From Dyadobacter sp. CY343 (lineage in GTDB: Bacteria; Bacteroidota; Bacteroidia; Cytophagales; Spirosomataceae), in assembly GCF_021390335.1 (NCBI RefSeq), contig NZ_JAJUXK010000007.1:310001-374000 (forward strand): a stretch of 64,000 bases of DNA. Direction: 5' to 3'. How positions within the stretch are numbered: the first letter of the stretch is position 1; every line of letters begins with the position of its first letter. Below the pieces are notes generated by a model that was not told the origin of the DNA, searched no databases, and saw nothing but the letters and a program-made list of their open reading frames with translations. The translations under genes and the position numbers were made by a program. This document shows positions 26,914 to 34,486 of the stretch, piece by piece.

Positions 26914-28440
26914 ATGGAAACTGAGATCACAATTGAAGAGCTGAGATTTTTGGCAAATATTCCGCAAAAACTGGACAATGATTTCCTCAGAGTAGCGAAC
27001 GGACTTCACCAGCGGGGAAAATATACGAAGGAGAAAATTTTTGTGATGCTGGTAAAAATGATCCACAGTCCGAAGAAGTATGCTCTTTCCAGAAATAAAC
27101 TGACCAATCTTGCCAAAACTGTGTATGAACTTAAAAAGGGTGGCAACGAAATCACTTTGACAGATGACGGAAAAGAGCTGCTGGTAAACGAAGAAGCTGT
27201 TTTGACATTGGCACAAAAAGACGCGCAGCAGGGAAAACAGTTCGATTTAGGAGAAGAGAAGCTGCATTATGCCGTTTTTGGTAAAGAACAAATTGAAGAA
27301 GGCGCATTGCTGCAAATGGAAACGGCGATCAGCCTGCCGATTTCCGTTGCCGGCGCATTAATGCCCGACGCACATCAGGGCTATGGTCTGCCAATAGGCG
27401 GAGTGCTTGCTACTGAGGCAGATAAGGTGATTCCTTATGCTGTCGGTGTTGATATTGCTTGCCGGATGTGTATGTCCGTTTTTGACATTTCGCCCGACTA
27501 TCTGAAATGCGAGCCGCATTTACTAAAAAAGATATTGCTGGAAAATACAAAGTTCGGAATGGGCGGAGAAACCGGGCGCAAGTTTGACGATAGCGTAATG
27601 GACAAGCCGGAATGGGGCGCAACGAAGATTATCCGCAACCTGAAAGATAAAGCTTACCGGCAACTGGGCAGCTCGGGAACTGGAAATCACTTTGTAGAAT
27701 GGGGTATTACAGAAGTTTTTGAAGACGATCCGCTGCTGGATTTGCAGAAAGGGACTTATTTATCCCTACTATCTCATTCGGGTTCGAGAGGTTTTGGTGG
27801 AAATATAGCCAATCATTATTCTAAGCTGGCCATGCAGAAAACCGTATTGCCCAAACAGGCTGCCCACCTGGCGTGGCTCGATTTGAATACCGAGGAAGGT
27901 CAGGCATATTGGATTTCCATGAACTTGGCCGGGGACTATGCTTCCGCCAATCATCATGAAATTCATAATAAAATTGCAAAGCAACTCGGTGAAAAGCCTA
28001 TTAAAATGATTGAAAACCACCACAATTTCGCCTGGAAGGAGAAACTGGCAGATGGAAGGGAAGTTATTGTCCACAGAAAAGGTGCGACGCCGGCTGGAAA
28101 AGATGAGTTGGGTATTATACCCGGCTCGATGAGTCAGCCGGGTTATGTAATTCGCGGGAAAGCGAATGCCGCTTCCATTAACTCTGCCTCGCACGGAGCC
28201 GGGCGCCTTATGTCGCGAAACAAAGCATTTACAAATACCACCAGAAGCGAAATGGACCGGATTCTGAAAGACGCTGGTATTGAGCTCATTGGCGGAGATC
28301 TGGACGAGTCGCCAATGGTTTACAAAAACATCGATCAGGTTATAGCCGCACAGACTGACCTGGTTTCAGTACTCGCGAAGTTCTCACCAAAAATTGTGCG
28401 AATGGCCGATCCGAATAGGAAAGAGGGGCGAGAGGATTAA
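26914..28440 (+). CDS. rtcB: RtcB family RNA-splicing ligase
   Basis: This 508-residue GTP/Mn-dependent RNA ligase-family protein joins 2',3'-cyclic phosphate (or 3'-phosphate) ends to 5'-OH ends, probably in RNA repair. The core motifs are present: DAHQGYGLPIGGV, a Cys-containing metal motif, GTGNHFVEWG, LLSHSGSRGFG, the guanylylation-site segment SASHGAGRLMSR and a C-terminal DESPMVYKNID. The metal motif reads DIACRMC where the well-studied enzymes have DIGCGM, and the N-terminal 130 residues are extra, so this is a divergent subfamily. A detached second copy of its last 50 codons plus downstream sequence lies at about 30.1-30.4 kb. Confidence 0.88.
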   Translation: METEITIEELRFLANIPQKLDNDFLRVANGLHQRGKYTKEKIFVMLVKMIHSPKKYALSRNKLTNLAKTVYELKKGGNEITLTDDGKELLVNEEAVLTLAQKDAQQGKQFDLGEEKLHYAVFGKEQIEEGALLQMETAISLPISVAGALMPDAHQGYGLPIGGVLATEADKVIPYAVGVDIACRMCMSVFDISPDYLKCEPHLLKKILLENTKFGMGGETGRKFDDSVMDKPEWGATKIIRNLKDKAYRQLGSSGTGNHFVEWGITEVFEDDPLLDLQKGTYLSLLSHSGSRGFGGNIANHYSKLAMQKTVLPKQAAHLAWLDLNTEEGQAYWISMNLAGDYASANHHEIHNKIAKQLGEKPIKMIENHHNFAWKEKLADGREVIVHRKGATPAGKDELGIIPGSMSQPGYVIRGKANAASINSASHGAGRLMSRNKAFTNTTRSEMDRILKDAGIELIGGDLDESPMVYKNIDQVIAAQTDLVSVLAKFSPKIVRMADPNRKEGRED

Positions 28441-28454
28441 CATTATCTTAATTA

Positions 28455-28604
28455 CCTGGCAAAGAAGCTGCCAATTGACATTTAAAAATCGCACACAGTA
28501 AGACTAAGTGCTGTTTCAGATAGTGCCGAAACATAATCGGCATCGACCAAACGAAAAATGGTCTAAGAGATAGCAATGCAGAAAGTTAATTTGCTATCCT
28601 AACT
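28455..28604 (+). ncRNA. candidate structured element downstream of rtcB (copy 1)
   Basis: Three stems lie in a row: TGCCGA/TCGGCA (28524-28542), GACCA/TGGTC (28545-28563) and GATAGCAA/TTGCTATC (28569-28598). A copy with about 80% similar bases occurs at about 30.26-30.42 kb after the partial rtcB duplicate, and the second and third stems are kept there. It contains stops in all useful frames. It may be an RNA, a 3' UTR structure or a palindromic repeat. No known RNA family is recognised. Confidence 0.35.
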
Positions 28605-28663
28605 AACTATCCGATCCCGATGGGCGGGAGGATCGAGGTAACTAATTTTACTGTATTTGTAAG

Positions 28664-29200
28664 GTGGATTCTGTTAAATCGAAAGTTTTGGGAATTCTAA
28701 CTCCCGTGCAAAGGCCCGGTTGGTGGAAAAGTAACTCAGTGAGAATTCCGATGTTTAGGGAATCCGAACTGCCAATTCACTTGTTTCGGCCGAGGTTGGA
28801 GGGAGACCGTCTGTTTGGCGATGTAGATGCATTAATCCAGAAATTTTTGGGCTTGACGATAGAACACAGGAATATATGATCAACAGAAGTTTACCAGCAT
28901 TGTCAGCAATTCTTTGAAATCACGGGTTTCGACTAAGATACGATCGAAATGTTTCGTCAAGTTAGCAATCCAGAAAAATGGCATCTCGATACTATTCGGC
29001 TCGGAGAGTTGCTATACCTAAGAGATGTCAATGGCATTTGGAAATTCGCTTCTGTTCGAGACATATACATTAAAAATGATGATGACGAAGGTGGTTTTCA
29101 GATTGTTGCTCATTTACATTGCGATTGGGAGGAAGAACATGGCCTCGATGTGATTTTCAAAAGCGGATGGGACATGCCATTAATAAAAATAGGGGGATAA
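28664..29200 (+). pseudogene. broken gene for a small DUF6985-like protein
   Basis: One reading frame encodes about 178 residues of recognisable protein sequence interrupted by TGA at 28877-28879 and TAA at 28934-28936. The pieces are GWWKSNSVRIPMF..., then STEVYQHCQQFFEITGFD between the stops, then NGIWKFASVRDIYI and HCDWEEEHGLDVIF. The frame is the same throughout, so the stops are point mutations and not frameshifts. The pattern ending in a Cys-x-Trp-Glu-x-Glu-His-Gly motif resembles DUF6985-type proteins (family name from memory), often orphan immunity genes. The apparent start is GTG; the true N-terminus may be lost. Confidence 0.65.
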
Positions 29201-29379
29201 GCCTACTGATATTTTTGAATGGATGACACCATCGCATGATAAATTCGAAGTTGCCACTTTTTGTTTTGTGACTTTCGCTGCGCGGTGATGCAAATATGCA
29301 TGTTCAAAATATAGATCAGAACGACAGCTTTCAAAAATGCTAGCTATCACAAACTTTGAGCAATGTTTAAACTCTTATT

Positions 29380-29859
29380 ATGACTAAGATGCCAATTATT
29401 CTACTTGAAACACCAGTAAAAGCCTCACTGGAAATATGTTACAAACTTTCGCTTAATGTTGATTTGCACAAGATTTCAACAAGCAAAACAGGCGAACATA
29501 TTATTAGCGGCGTTAAACACGGTATGATGAAACCGGGCGACTCAGTAACTTGGAGAGCTAAACACTTTGGAATATGGCAGACTCTAACAACGAAAATCAC
29601 ATTTGCCAAACCATATGTTCATTTTGTTGATGAAATGACCCAAGGAGCATTCAAATCAATGAAACATGAGCATTTCTTTGAGCAAACTGACGAAGGCACT
29701 TTAATGAAGGATGTCTTTAGGTTTGTGTCTCCTTATGGTATGGCCGGAAGGATCTTTAATCACTTTGTTCTCGAAAATTATATGAGGAAATTTCTCGCTG
29801 AGCGAAATCACCAAATAAAAAAGGTAGCCGAATCAAATTTGCGAAATCGCTTTCTCTGA
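29380..29859 (+). CDS. SRPBCC family (START/Bet v1-like) protein
   Basis: This 159-residue soluble protein has the layout of the ligand-binding SRPBCC fold: N-terminal strand (PIILLETPVKASLEICY), a central strand series with PGDSVTWRAKHFGIWQTL and FVDEMTQGAFKSMKHEHFF, and a long C-terminal helix (GMAGRIFNHFVLENYMRKFL). Related proteins are often annotated as cell-division-inhibitor-like or cyclase/dehydrase. It is the only intact gene in the decayed stretch between rtcB and icd. Base composition looks A/T-richer than that of its housekeeping neighbours. The ligand is unknown. Confidence 0.75.
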   Translation: MTKMPIILLETPVKASLEICYKLSLNVDLHKISTSKTGEHIISGVKHGMMKPGDSVTWRAKHFGIWQTLTTKITFAKPYVHFVDEMTQGAFKSMKHEHFFEQTDEGTLMKDVFRFVSPYGMAGRIFNHFVLENYMRKFLAERNHQIKKVAESNLRNRFL

Positions 29860-30104
29860 ATGCTGATATATAGCAAAAGAACAAGCTGATCGACTTGATT
29901 TGAGACTCTTCATTCTCAATTCACAGCAAAATCAATCTCAGCCGTGATTTTACCAATAATACAAGCTATACCAAATGTCATCCATTTCAAACTTTCCAGC
30001 GGTCAAATTTCTCGAAAACTCCTGGACGCTTTTTAACTCCGAAAATTCATTAGCAACGGCTCTCCTTCATTATTATAGGAGGGGTTTCCGCCACAAAAAA
30101 GCCG

Positions 30105-30247
30105 GCGGAGATCCGGATGAATCGCCCATGGTTCACAAAAACATTAACCAGGTGATCGCTGCACAATCTGAGATTGTAACCGGGCTAGCACAATTTTCAC
30201 CTAAGATTGTGAGAATGGCTGAACCAAACCGGAAAGAGGGGCGGTAG
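30105..30247 (+). pseudogene. detached 3' end of a second rtcB copy
   Basis: Translation gives GGDPDESPMVHKNINQVIAAQ and then KIVRMAEPNRKEGR, matching the last 46 residues of the intact RtcB at about 70% identity. At the DNA level roughly 34 of 141 bases differ, about half of them at silent positions, so the copy diverged while still under selection and was truncated later. The preceding frame back to 29975 is unrelated and probably not a gene. About 160 bp of downstream sequence is duplicated with it. Confidence 0.85.
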
Positions 30248-30261
30248 GATCAAGAATAAGT

Positions 30262-30418
30262 TACTTACCTGGAAAAGAATCGACCAACTGACACATAAAA
30301 ATCGCACACTAAGTAGGAAAAGTGCTGTATCAGATAGTACCGAAACATAATCCGTAGCGCGACCAAAGGAAAAATGGTCTACATTATAGCAATGCAGAAA
30401 TTTAATTTGCTATCTCAA
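30262..30418 (+). ncRNA. candidate structured element (copy 2)
   Basis: This is the second copy of the sequence that follows the intact rtcB. GACCA/TGGTC (30361-30379) and ATAGCAA/TTGCTAT (30386-30413) are retained. The first stem is partly retained, with one G-C to A-T double change and one mismatch. It is as similar to copy 1 as the coding parts are to each other, which is unusual for plain spacer DNA. Confidence 0.35.
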
Positions 30419-30443
30419 AACTGTCCGGATCTCTATATGCAAA

Positions 30444-30841
30444 AATGCTTCAAAATATCTTCACACCGAGGTTACCATCTTCATTCGCGATTGGTTTAAG
30501 CTACTGGCTCACAACAAATTTGACGAGGCATTTCAATTAATAGACCATGATAAAAATAATCTCTACGCCCCCCACTTGATCGTGCCTTGCTTGAAAATGT
30601 TTTGAAAAACTATTATTGGGATGGTTATATGGAAGGTGAACAAACCTGCTTCTCTGATCCATACCTGCTAGACCTACATTCCGAGGTCGTTGAATTTTAT
30701 GAAGGTGCTAATAATAGCTTAGATGTAGAATACAATGCACCAGGCAATGGAGTGTGGTGAGACCTTACAGCACAATTTTCATTCAAACCGGCGACCGCTG
30801 AACTATATTATGTATTCTTCATGAATATCCATGTATTATAA
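30444..30841 (+). pseudogene. broken gene for a DUF7668-like protein
   Basis: The frame from about 30444 reads KYLHTEVTIFIRDWFKLLAH and on to NNLYAP. It then shifts at a run of six C (30568-30573): restoring one C continues as PPLDRALLENVLKNYYWDG. In that second frame a TGA at 30758-30760 falls between GNGVW and DLTAQFSF, and the protein ends YYVFFMNIHVL with TAA at 30839. The motif W-x-DLTAQF-F and the -IHVL end resemble small Bacteroidota proteins of the DUF7668 type (name from memory). Two independent lesions mark it as dead. Confidence 0.65.
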
Positions 30842-30913
30842 TGGTGCAGATTCGGATCGGAAAGTGGGGCAGACAGAAACAACCGAAGTTATTTCTGCCA
30901 AAACACCATTGTA

Positions 30914-31120
30914 ATGGATGCATTGCGTTTTACAGAAAAGCCGTATAAAGGGCGAATCAGTTTCCTGCTTCCAAAATCAGTCAATGATGATCTAGTCTTG
31001 CCAATTGAAAACTCAGACTCACAACAAGCAAGTTACCGACTAAATATTGCTCAACAATACTTGGATCAATCAAATAAATCTTCATTTGATACGGGTAATT
31101 TGGATCCGCATGCGCAATGA
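30914..31120 (+). CDS. short hypothetical protein, possibly a truncated N-terminus
   Basis: This 68-residue reading frame starts with ATG (MDALRFTEKPYKGRISFLL). It looks like real protein sequence and not noise, with a strand-like start and a helix around SYRLNIAQQYLDQ, but it ends abruptly. Given the broken genes beside it, it may be the surviving 5' part of another accessory gene. No family is recognised. Confidence 0.4.
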   Translation: MDALRFTEKPYKGRISFLLPKSVNDDLVLPIENSDSQQASYRLNIAQQYLDQSNKSSFDTGNLDPHAQ

Positions 31121-31185
31121 GTCAGCAAAAATTTTTATAGATATATGTTTCCTGATAGGAGGAACCCAAAATTTTCAAAAAACAA

Positions 31186-31222
31186 AAAAGGCTACTGATC
31201 CACAGATCAGTAGCCTTTCTAT
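31186..31222 (-). terminator. intrinsic terminator of icd
   Basis: AAGGCTACTGATC (31188-31200) and GATCAGTAGCCTT (31205-31217) form a perfect 13-bp stem with a 4-base loop. On the minus strand it is followed by TTTT and further T residues, ending icd transcription. Confidence 0.9.
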
Positions 31223-31240
31223 ATTTTAAACAACTCAGAA

Positions 31241-32452
31241 TTACGCCAGAGCAGCTTTCAGATTCTGATCGATCGCTTCGAGGAATTCTTCTGTGTACAG
31301 GTAGTGGTCACCGTGTTTCACGTCGTTTCCGAAAACGTTGATTGCCAAATCTTTGGTCATTTTGCCGCTTTCTACCGTTTCGATACATACTCTTTCCAAA
31401 GCATTTGCGAAGTCGATTAATGGCTGGTTGTCGTCCAGTTTGCCGCGGAATGCCAAACCACGTGTCCACGCAAAAATAGATGCGATTGGGTTGGTAGATG
31501 TTGGTCTTCCTTTCTGATGTTCGCGGTAGTGGCGGGTTACAGTTCCGTGGGCAGCTTCTGCTTCCATTGTTTTGCCGTCTGGCGTAACCAATGTTGAAGT
31601 CATCAGACCTAATGAACCAAAACCTTGCGCAACTGTATCTGACTGAACGTCACCATCATAGTTTTTGCAAGCCCACACAAAGTTACCTTCCCATTTCAAT
31701 GCAGAAGCAACCATATCGTCGATCAGACGGTGCTCATAATTCACTTTTCCAGCATACTCAGCATCATACACTTCCTGGAAAATATCCTTGAAGCGGCCAT
31801 CGTATTTTTTAAGGATCGTGTTTTTTGTAGAAAGATACAAAGGCCAGCCTTTGTCCAGAGCCACATTAAAGCATGAACGTGCAAAACCACGGATCGATTC
31901 GTCAACGTTGTACATGGCCATCGCCACGCCAGGTCCCTGGAATTGGTACACCTCGTGCTCGATCACTTGCCCGTCTTCGCCTTCAAATTTCACAGTCAGT
32001 TTTCCTTTGCCAGGAACAATGAAATCAGTCGCGCGATATTGATCACCAAACGCGTGACGACCAACGATGATCGGCGCAGTCCAGTTTGTTACTAAACGTG
32101 GTACGTTTTTCATCACGATTGGCTCGCGGAAAACGGTTCCATCCAAAATGTTACGGATCGTACCATTCGGCGATTTCCACATTTGTTTCAGATTGAATTC
32201 TTTAACGCGGTCTTCGTCAGGAGTGATTGTTGCGCATTTGATACCAACACCAAATTCTTTAATCGCATTGGCTGCATCAATTGTAACCTGGTCATTTGTC
32301 TCGTCGCGGTACTCAACGCCCAGATCGTAATACTTGATATCTACATCCAGATAAGGTAAGATCAATTTTTCTTTGATAAACTTCCAGATGATGCGGGTCA
32401 TTTCATCGCCATCGAGTTCTACAACAGGATTGTCAACTTTAATTTTGCTCAT
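31241..32452 (-). CDS. icd: NADP-dependent isocitrate dehydrogenase, eukaryote-like dimeric type
   Basis: This 403-residue TCA-cycle enzyme oxidises isocitrate to 2-oxoglutarate with NADP. The N-terminus MSKIKVDNPVVELDGDEMTR and the length are those of the subfamily II enzymes also found in eukaryotes, and distinct from the E. coli-type Icd. The isocitrate-binding segment SPNGTIRN and the metal-binding stretch DDMVASALKW with YDGDVQSD are present, as is the cofactor loop AAHGTVTRHY. It is a single gene with its own strong terminator. It abuts the decayed accessory stretch and marks the return to housekeeping genes. Confidence 0.96.
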   Translation of the reverse strand: MSKIKVDNPVVELDGDEMTRIIWKFIKEKLILPYLDVDIKYYDLGVEYRDETNDQVTIDAANAIKEFGVGIKCATITPDEDRVKEFNLKQMWKSPNGTIRNILDGTVFREPIVMKNVPRLVTNWTAPIIVGRHAFGDQYRATDFIVPGKGKLTVKFEGEDGQVIEHEVYQFQGPGVAMAMYNVDESIRGFARSCFNVALDKGWPLYLSTKNTILKKYDGRFKDIFQEVYDAEYAGKVNYEHRLIDDMVASALKWEGNFVWACKNYDGDVQSDTVAQGFGSLGLMTSTLVTPDGKTMEAEAAHGTVTRHYREHQKGRPTSTNPIASIFAWTRGLAFRGKLDDNQPLIDFANALERVCIETVESGKMTKDLAINVFGNDVKHGDHYLYTEEFLEAIDQNLKAALA

Positions 32453-32567
32453 GTCTTAAATTCTATACAATAGTTAAAGATTTGAAATCAAACCGTGAAA
32501 GTACAAACAAATGAATAAAAAGGCGGGAATTTCATCAACTTGCGTGGGAAAAAGACGGTTATTTCTA

Positions 32568-33146
32568 ATGAAAAAGGCTGAATTAAGAAAGGAGTTTTTA
32601 CAAAAAAGAGAAGATGCCGACGGGCTTTGGCTGATTGAAAAAAACGCATTGATCGCCCAAAATCTTGAAAAATACCTGCTGAAAAGTACATTCAAAACCC
32701 TGCACTCCTTCCTGCCTCAGCTAACCTCCCGCGAGGTGCATACGTTTTATATTATTGAATTGTTACGCATAACTTTTCCGGAAATGCGCATTGCCGCTCC
32801 TTATATTATTCCCGGCACAAAGGAGATGAAGCATTTTTTGTTAGCTCCTGATAGCGAGCTCGTTGTTAACCGCTGGCGAATTCCTGAGCCCGATCCCAAT
32901 ACTTCCGAGTCGGTTTTACCCGAAGAAATAGATATTGTCCTCGTCCCGCTGCTTGCATTCGACCGAAAAGGTTACCGCGTCGGCTACGGTGGCGGTTATT
33001 ATGATCGATTTCTGGCTCAAACCCGCTCTGACTGTATTAAAGTCGGCCTTTCCATGTTTGACGCTATTGACCAAATTACTGATATTGATGAATTTGACAT
33101 TCAGCTGGACTTATGCATTACCCCTGATCAGATCTATAAATTTTAG
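32568..33146 (+). CDS. 5-formyltetrahydrofolate cyclo-ligase
   Basis: This 192-residue cytoplasmic enzyme makes 5,10-methenyltetrahydrofolate from 5-formyl-THF and ATP. Basic N-terminal residues KKAELRKEFLQKR and the C-terminal signature GYRVGYGGGYYDRFL are diagnostic. ATG at 32568 gives the usual family length; an in-frame ATG at 32511 would add 19 unlikely residues. It is divergent from icd, with about 115 bp between starts. It is the second folate gene in the window after folK, but far from it. Confidence 0.92.
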   Translation: MKKAELRKEFLQKREDADGLWLIEKNALIAQNLEKYLLKSTFKTLHSFLPQLTSREVHTFYIIELLRITFPEMRIAAPYIIPGTKEMKHFLLAPDSELVVNRWRIPEPDPNTSESVLPEEIDIVLVPLLAFDRKGYRVGYGGGYYDRFLAQTRSDCIKVGLSMFDAIDQITDIDEFDIQLDLCITPDQIYKF

Positions 33147-33254
33147 CCGAATAATTCTGTGTTCTCACTGGTCAGCAGCGTCAACTATGTGCTTATTTAT
33201 TGAATTTAAATAGTTTAATCAGGGATTCCGGGAGTTATAACTAAATTTTCGTCG

Positions 33255-33262
33255 TAAATTTG
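33255..33262 (+). promoter_or_regulatory. -7 box upstream of asd
   Basis: TAAATTTG is an exact TAnnTTTG match, 59 bp before the asd ATG. No good -33 TTG was found. Confidence 0.4.
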
Positions 33263-33321
33263 CGGCACTTTTTGCCTCTTGGCAAGAGCCAAAATTTTTA
33301 TCCATTTAATCAAATGCAAGA

Positions 33322-34332
33322 ATGAAAATCGCAGTAGTAGGCGCTACCGGTTTGGTAGGCGGCGAAATCCTCAAAGTGCTCGAAGAGCGTAATTTCCCAG
33401 TGACGGAATTGTTAGCTGTCGCATCAGAAAGATCTGTTGGTAAGGAAGTTACATTCAAGGGTAAACAGGTCAAGGTGATCGGTTTTGAGGAAGCGATTGC
33501 AGCTAAACCTGAAATAGCAATATTTTCAGCTGGCGGCAGTACTTCTCTTGAACTTGCACCACGATTTGCAGAAGCCGGAATTACAGTTGTTGATAACTCC
33601 TCAGCATGGAGAATGGATCCTACGAAAAAACTCGTAGTACCTGAGATCAATGCAACCGAGCTGACCAAAGAAGATAAGATTATAGCAAACCCCAACTGCT
33701 CAACCATTCAGATGGTGGTGGTTTTGAATCCTTTGCACAAAAAATATAAGATCAAACGGGTTGTTGTTTCTACCTACCAATCTGTAACCGGAACAGGTAA
33801 GGCAGCAGTTGACCAGCTTTTCTCGGAACGCGCAGGCGACCACAGTAAAGGCAAAGTGTACCCGCATCAGATCGACCTGAATGTACTTCCTCATATTGAC
33901 GTATTCCTGGATAATGGGTATACAAAGGAGGAAATGAAAATGACGAACGAAACGAAGAAGATTATGAGCGATGATAGTATCGCCGTGACAGCTACAACCG
34001 TTCGCATTCCAACGATCGGAGGTCACTCCGAGGCGGTGAATATCGAGTTTGAAAATGAGTTTGACCTGGCCGAAGTTCGCCAGTTACTTGCTGATACAGA
34101 AGGTGTTGTGGTTCAGGATGATCCGAAAAACGCTTTATATCCAATGCCATTAACTGCGCATGGAAAAGACGAAACTTTTGTAGGCCGCATCCGCCGCGAC
34201 GAATCACAAGCTAAAACGCTGAATTTGTGGATCGTAGCTGATAACCTTCGCAAGGGAGCAGCAACAAATGCAGTTCAAATTGCGGAGTTCTTAGCAAAGA
34301 ACGAATTAGTAGGTGTTCCTCAGGAAGCGTAA
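33322..34332 (+). CDS. asd: aspartate-semialdehyde dehydrogenase
   Basis: This 336-residue enzyme converts aspartyl phosphate to aspartate semialdehyde with NADPH, feeding lysine/diaminopimelate, methionine and threonine synthesis. The Rossmann motif GATGLVG is at residues 7-13, the catalytic Cys126 in NPNCSTIQ, and the substrate-binding region around RIPTIGGHSE carries the general base His. The length is typical of the bacterial type. It is transcribed alone between a -7 box and a terminator. Confidence 0.96.
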   Translation: MKIAVVGATGLVGGEILKVLEERNFPVTELLAVASERSVGKEVTFKGKQVKVIGFEEAIAAKPEIAIFSAGGSTSLELAPRFAEAGITVVDNSSAWRMDPTKKLVVPEINATELTKEDKIIANPNCSTIQMVVVLNPLHKKYKIKRVVVSTYQSVTGTGKAAVDQLFSERAGDHSKGKVYPHQIDLNVLPHIDVFLDNGYTKEEMKMTNETKKIMSDDSIAVTATTVRIPTIGGHSEAVNIEFENEFDLAEVRQLLADTEGVVVQDDPKNALYPMPLTAHGKDETFVGRIRRDESQAKTLNLWIVADNLRKGAATNAVQIAEFLAKNELVGVPQEA

Positions 34333-34357
34333 GAATTCAAAGTATTATAATGAAGGA

Positions 34358-34384
34358 GAGCTGCCGAAAGGCGGCTCTTTTTTT
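34358..34384 (+). terminator. intrinsic terminator of asd
   Basis: GAGCTGCC and GGCGGCTC pair (one G-U) around a GAAA tetraloop, followed by seven T. Confidence 0.9.
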
Positions 34385-34386
34385 GT

Positions 34387-34468
34387 AAACCCCTAAATCC
34401 CCTGAAAGGGGACTTTACGTTTTAATCTGGATGAATGTATAAGCCCCCTCCCAGGGGGTTGGGGGTTT
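34387..34468. repeat. REP-like inverted element
   Basis: AAACCCC at 34387 and GGGGTTT ending at 34468 are complementary outer arms. Inside are two small hairpins, TCCCC-TGAAA-GGGGA and CCCCCT-CCC-AGGGGG. The overall layout of C-rich and G-rich blocks is that of REP-type elements common between genes in this phylum. It lies between the asd terminator and the end of nuoD. Confidence 0.65.
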
Positions 34469-34486
34469 GCCAGTCCCGGGTTGGGG

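Noticed and set aside
29975..30247. A 90-residue frame ending in RtcB-like sequence as an intact gene
   Set aside because: Only the last 46 residues match RtcB; the front part is unrelated and the whole lacks any catalytic motif, so it is a remnant.
28877..30760. Selenocysteine or other recoding of the in-frame TGA codons
   Set aside because: One of the stops is TAA and the other gene also carries a frameshift; no SECIS-like element is apparent. Ordinary decay explains the data.
34387..34468. Insertion-sequence remnant
   Set aside because: There is no transposase sequence or target duplication; the paired C-rich and G-rich arms fit a REP-type element better.
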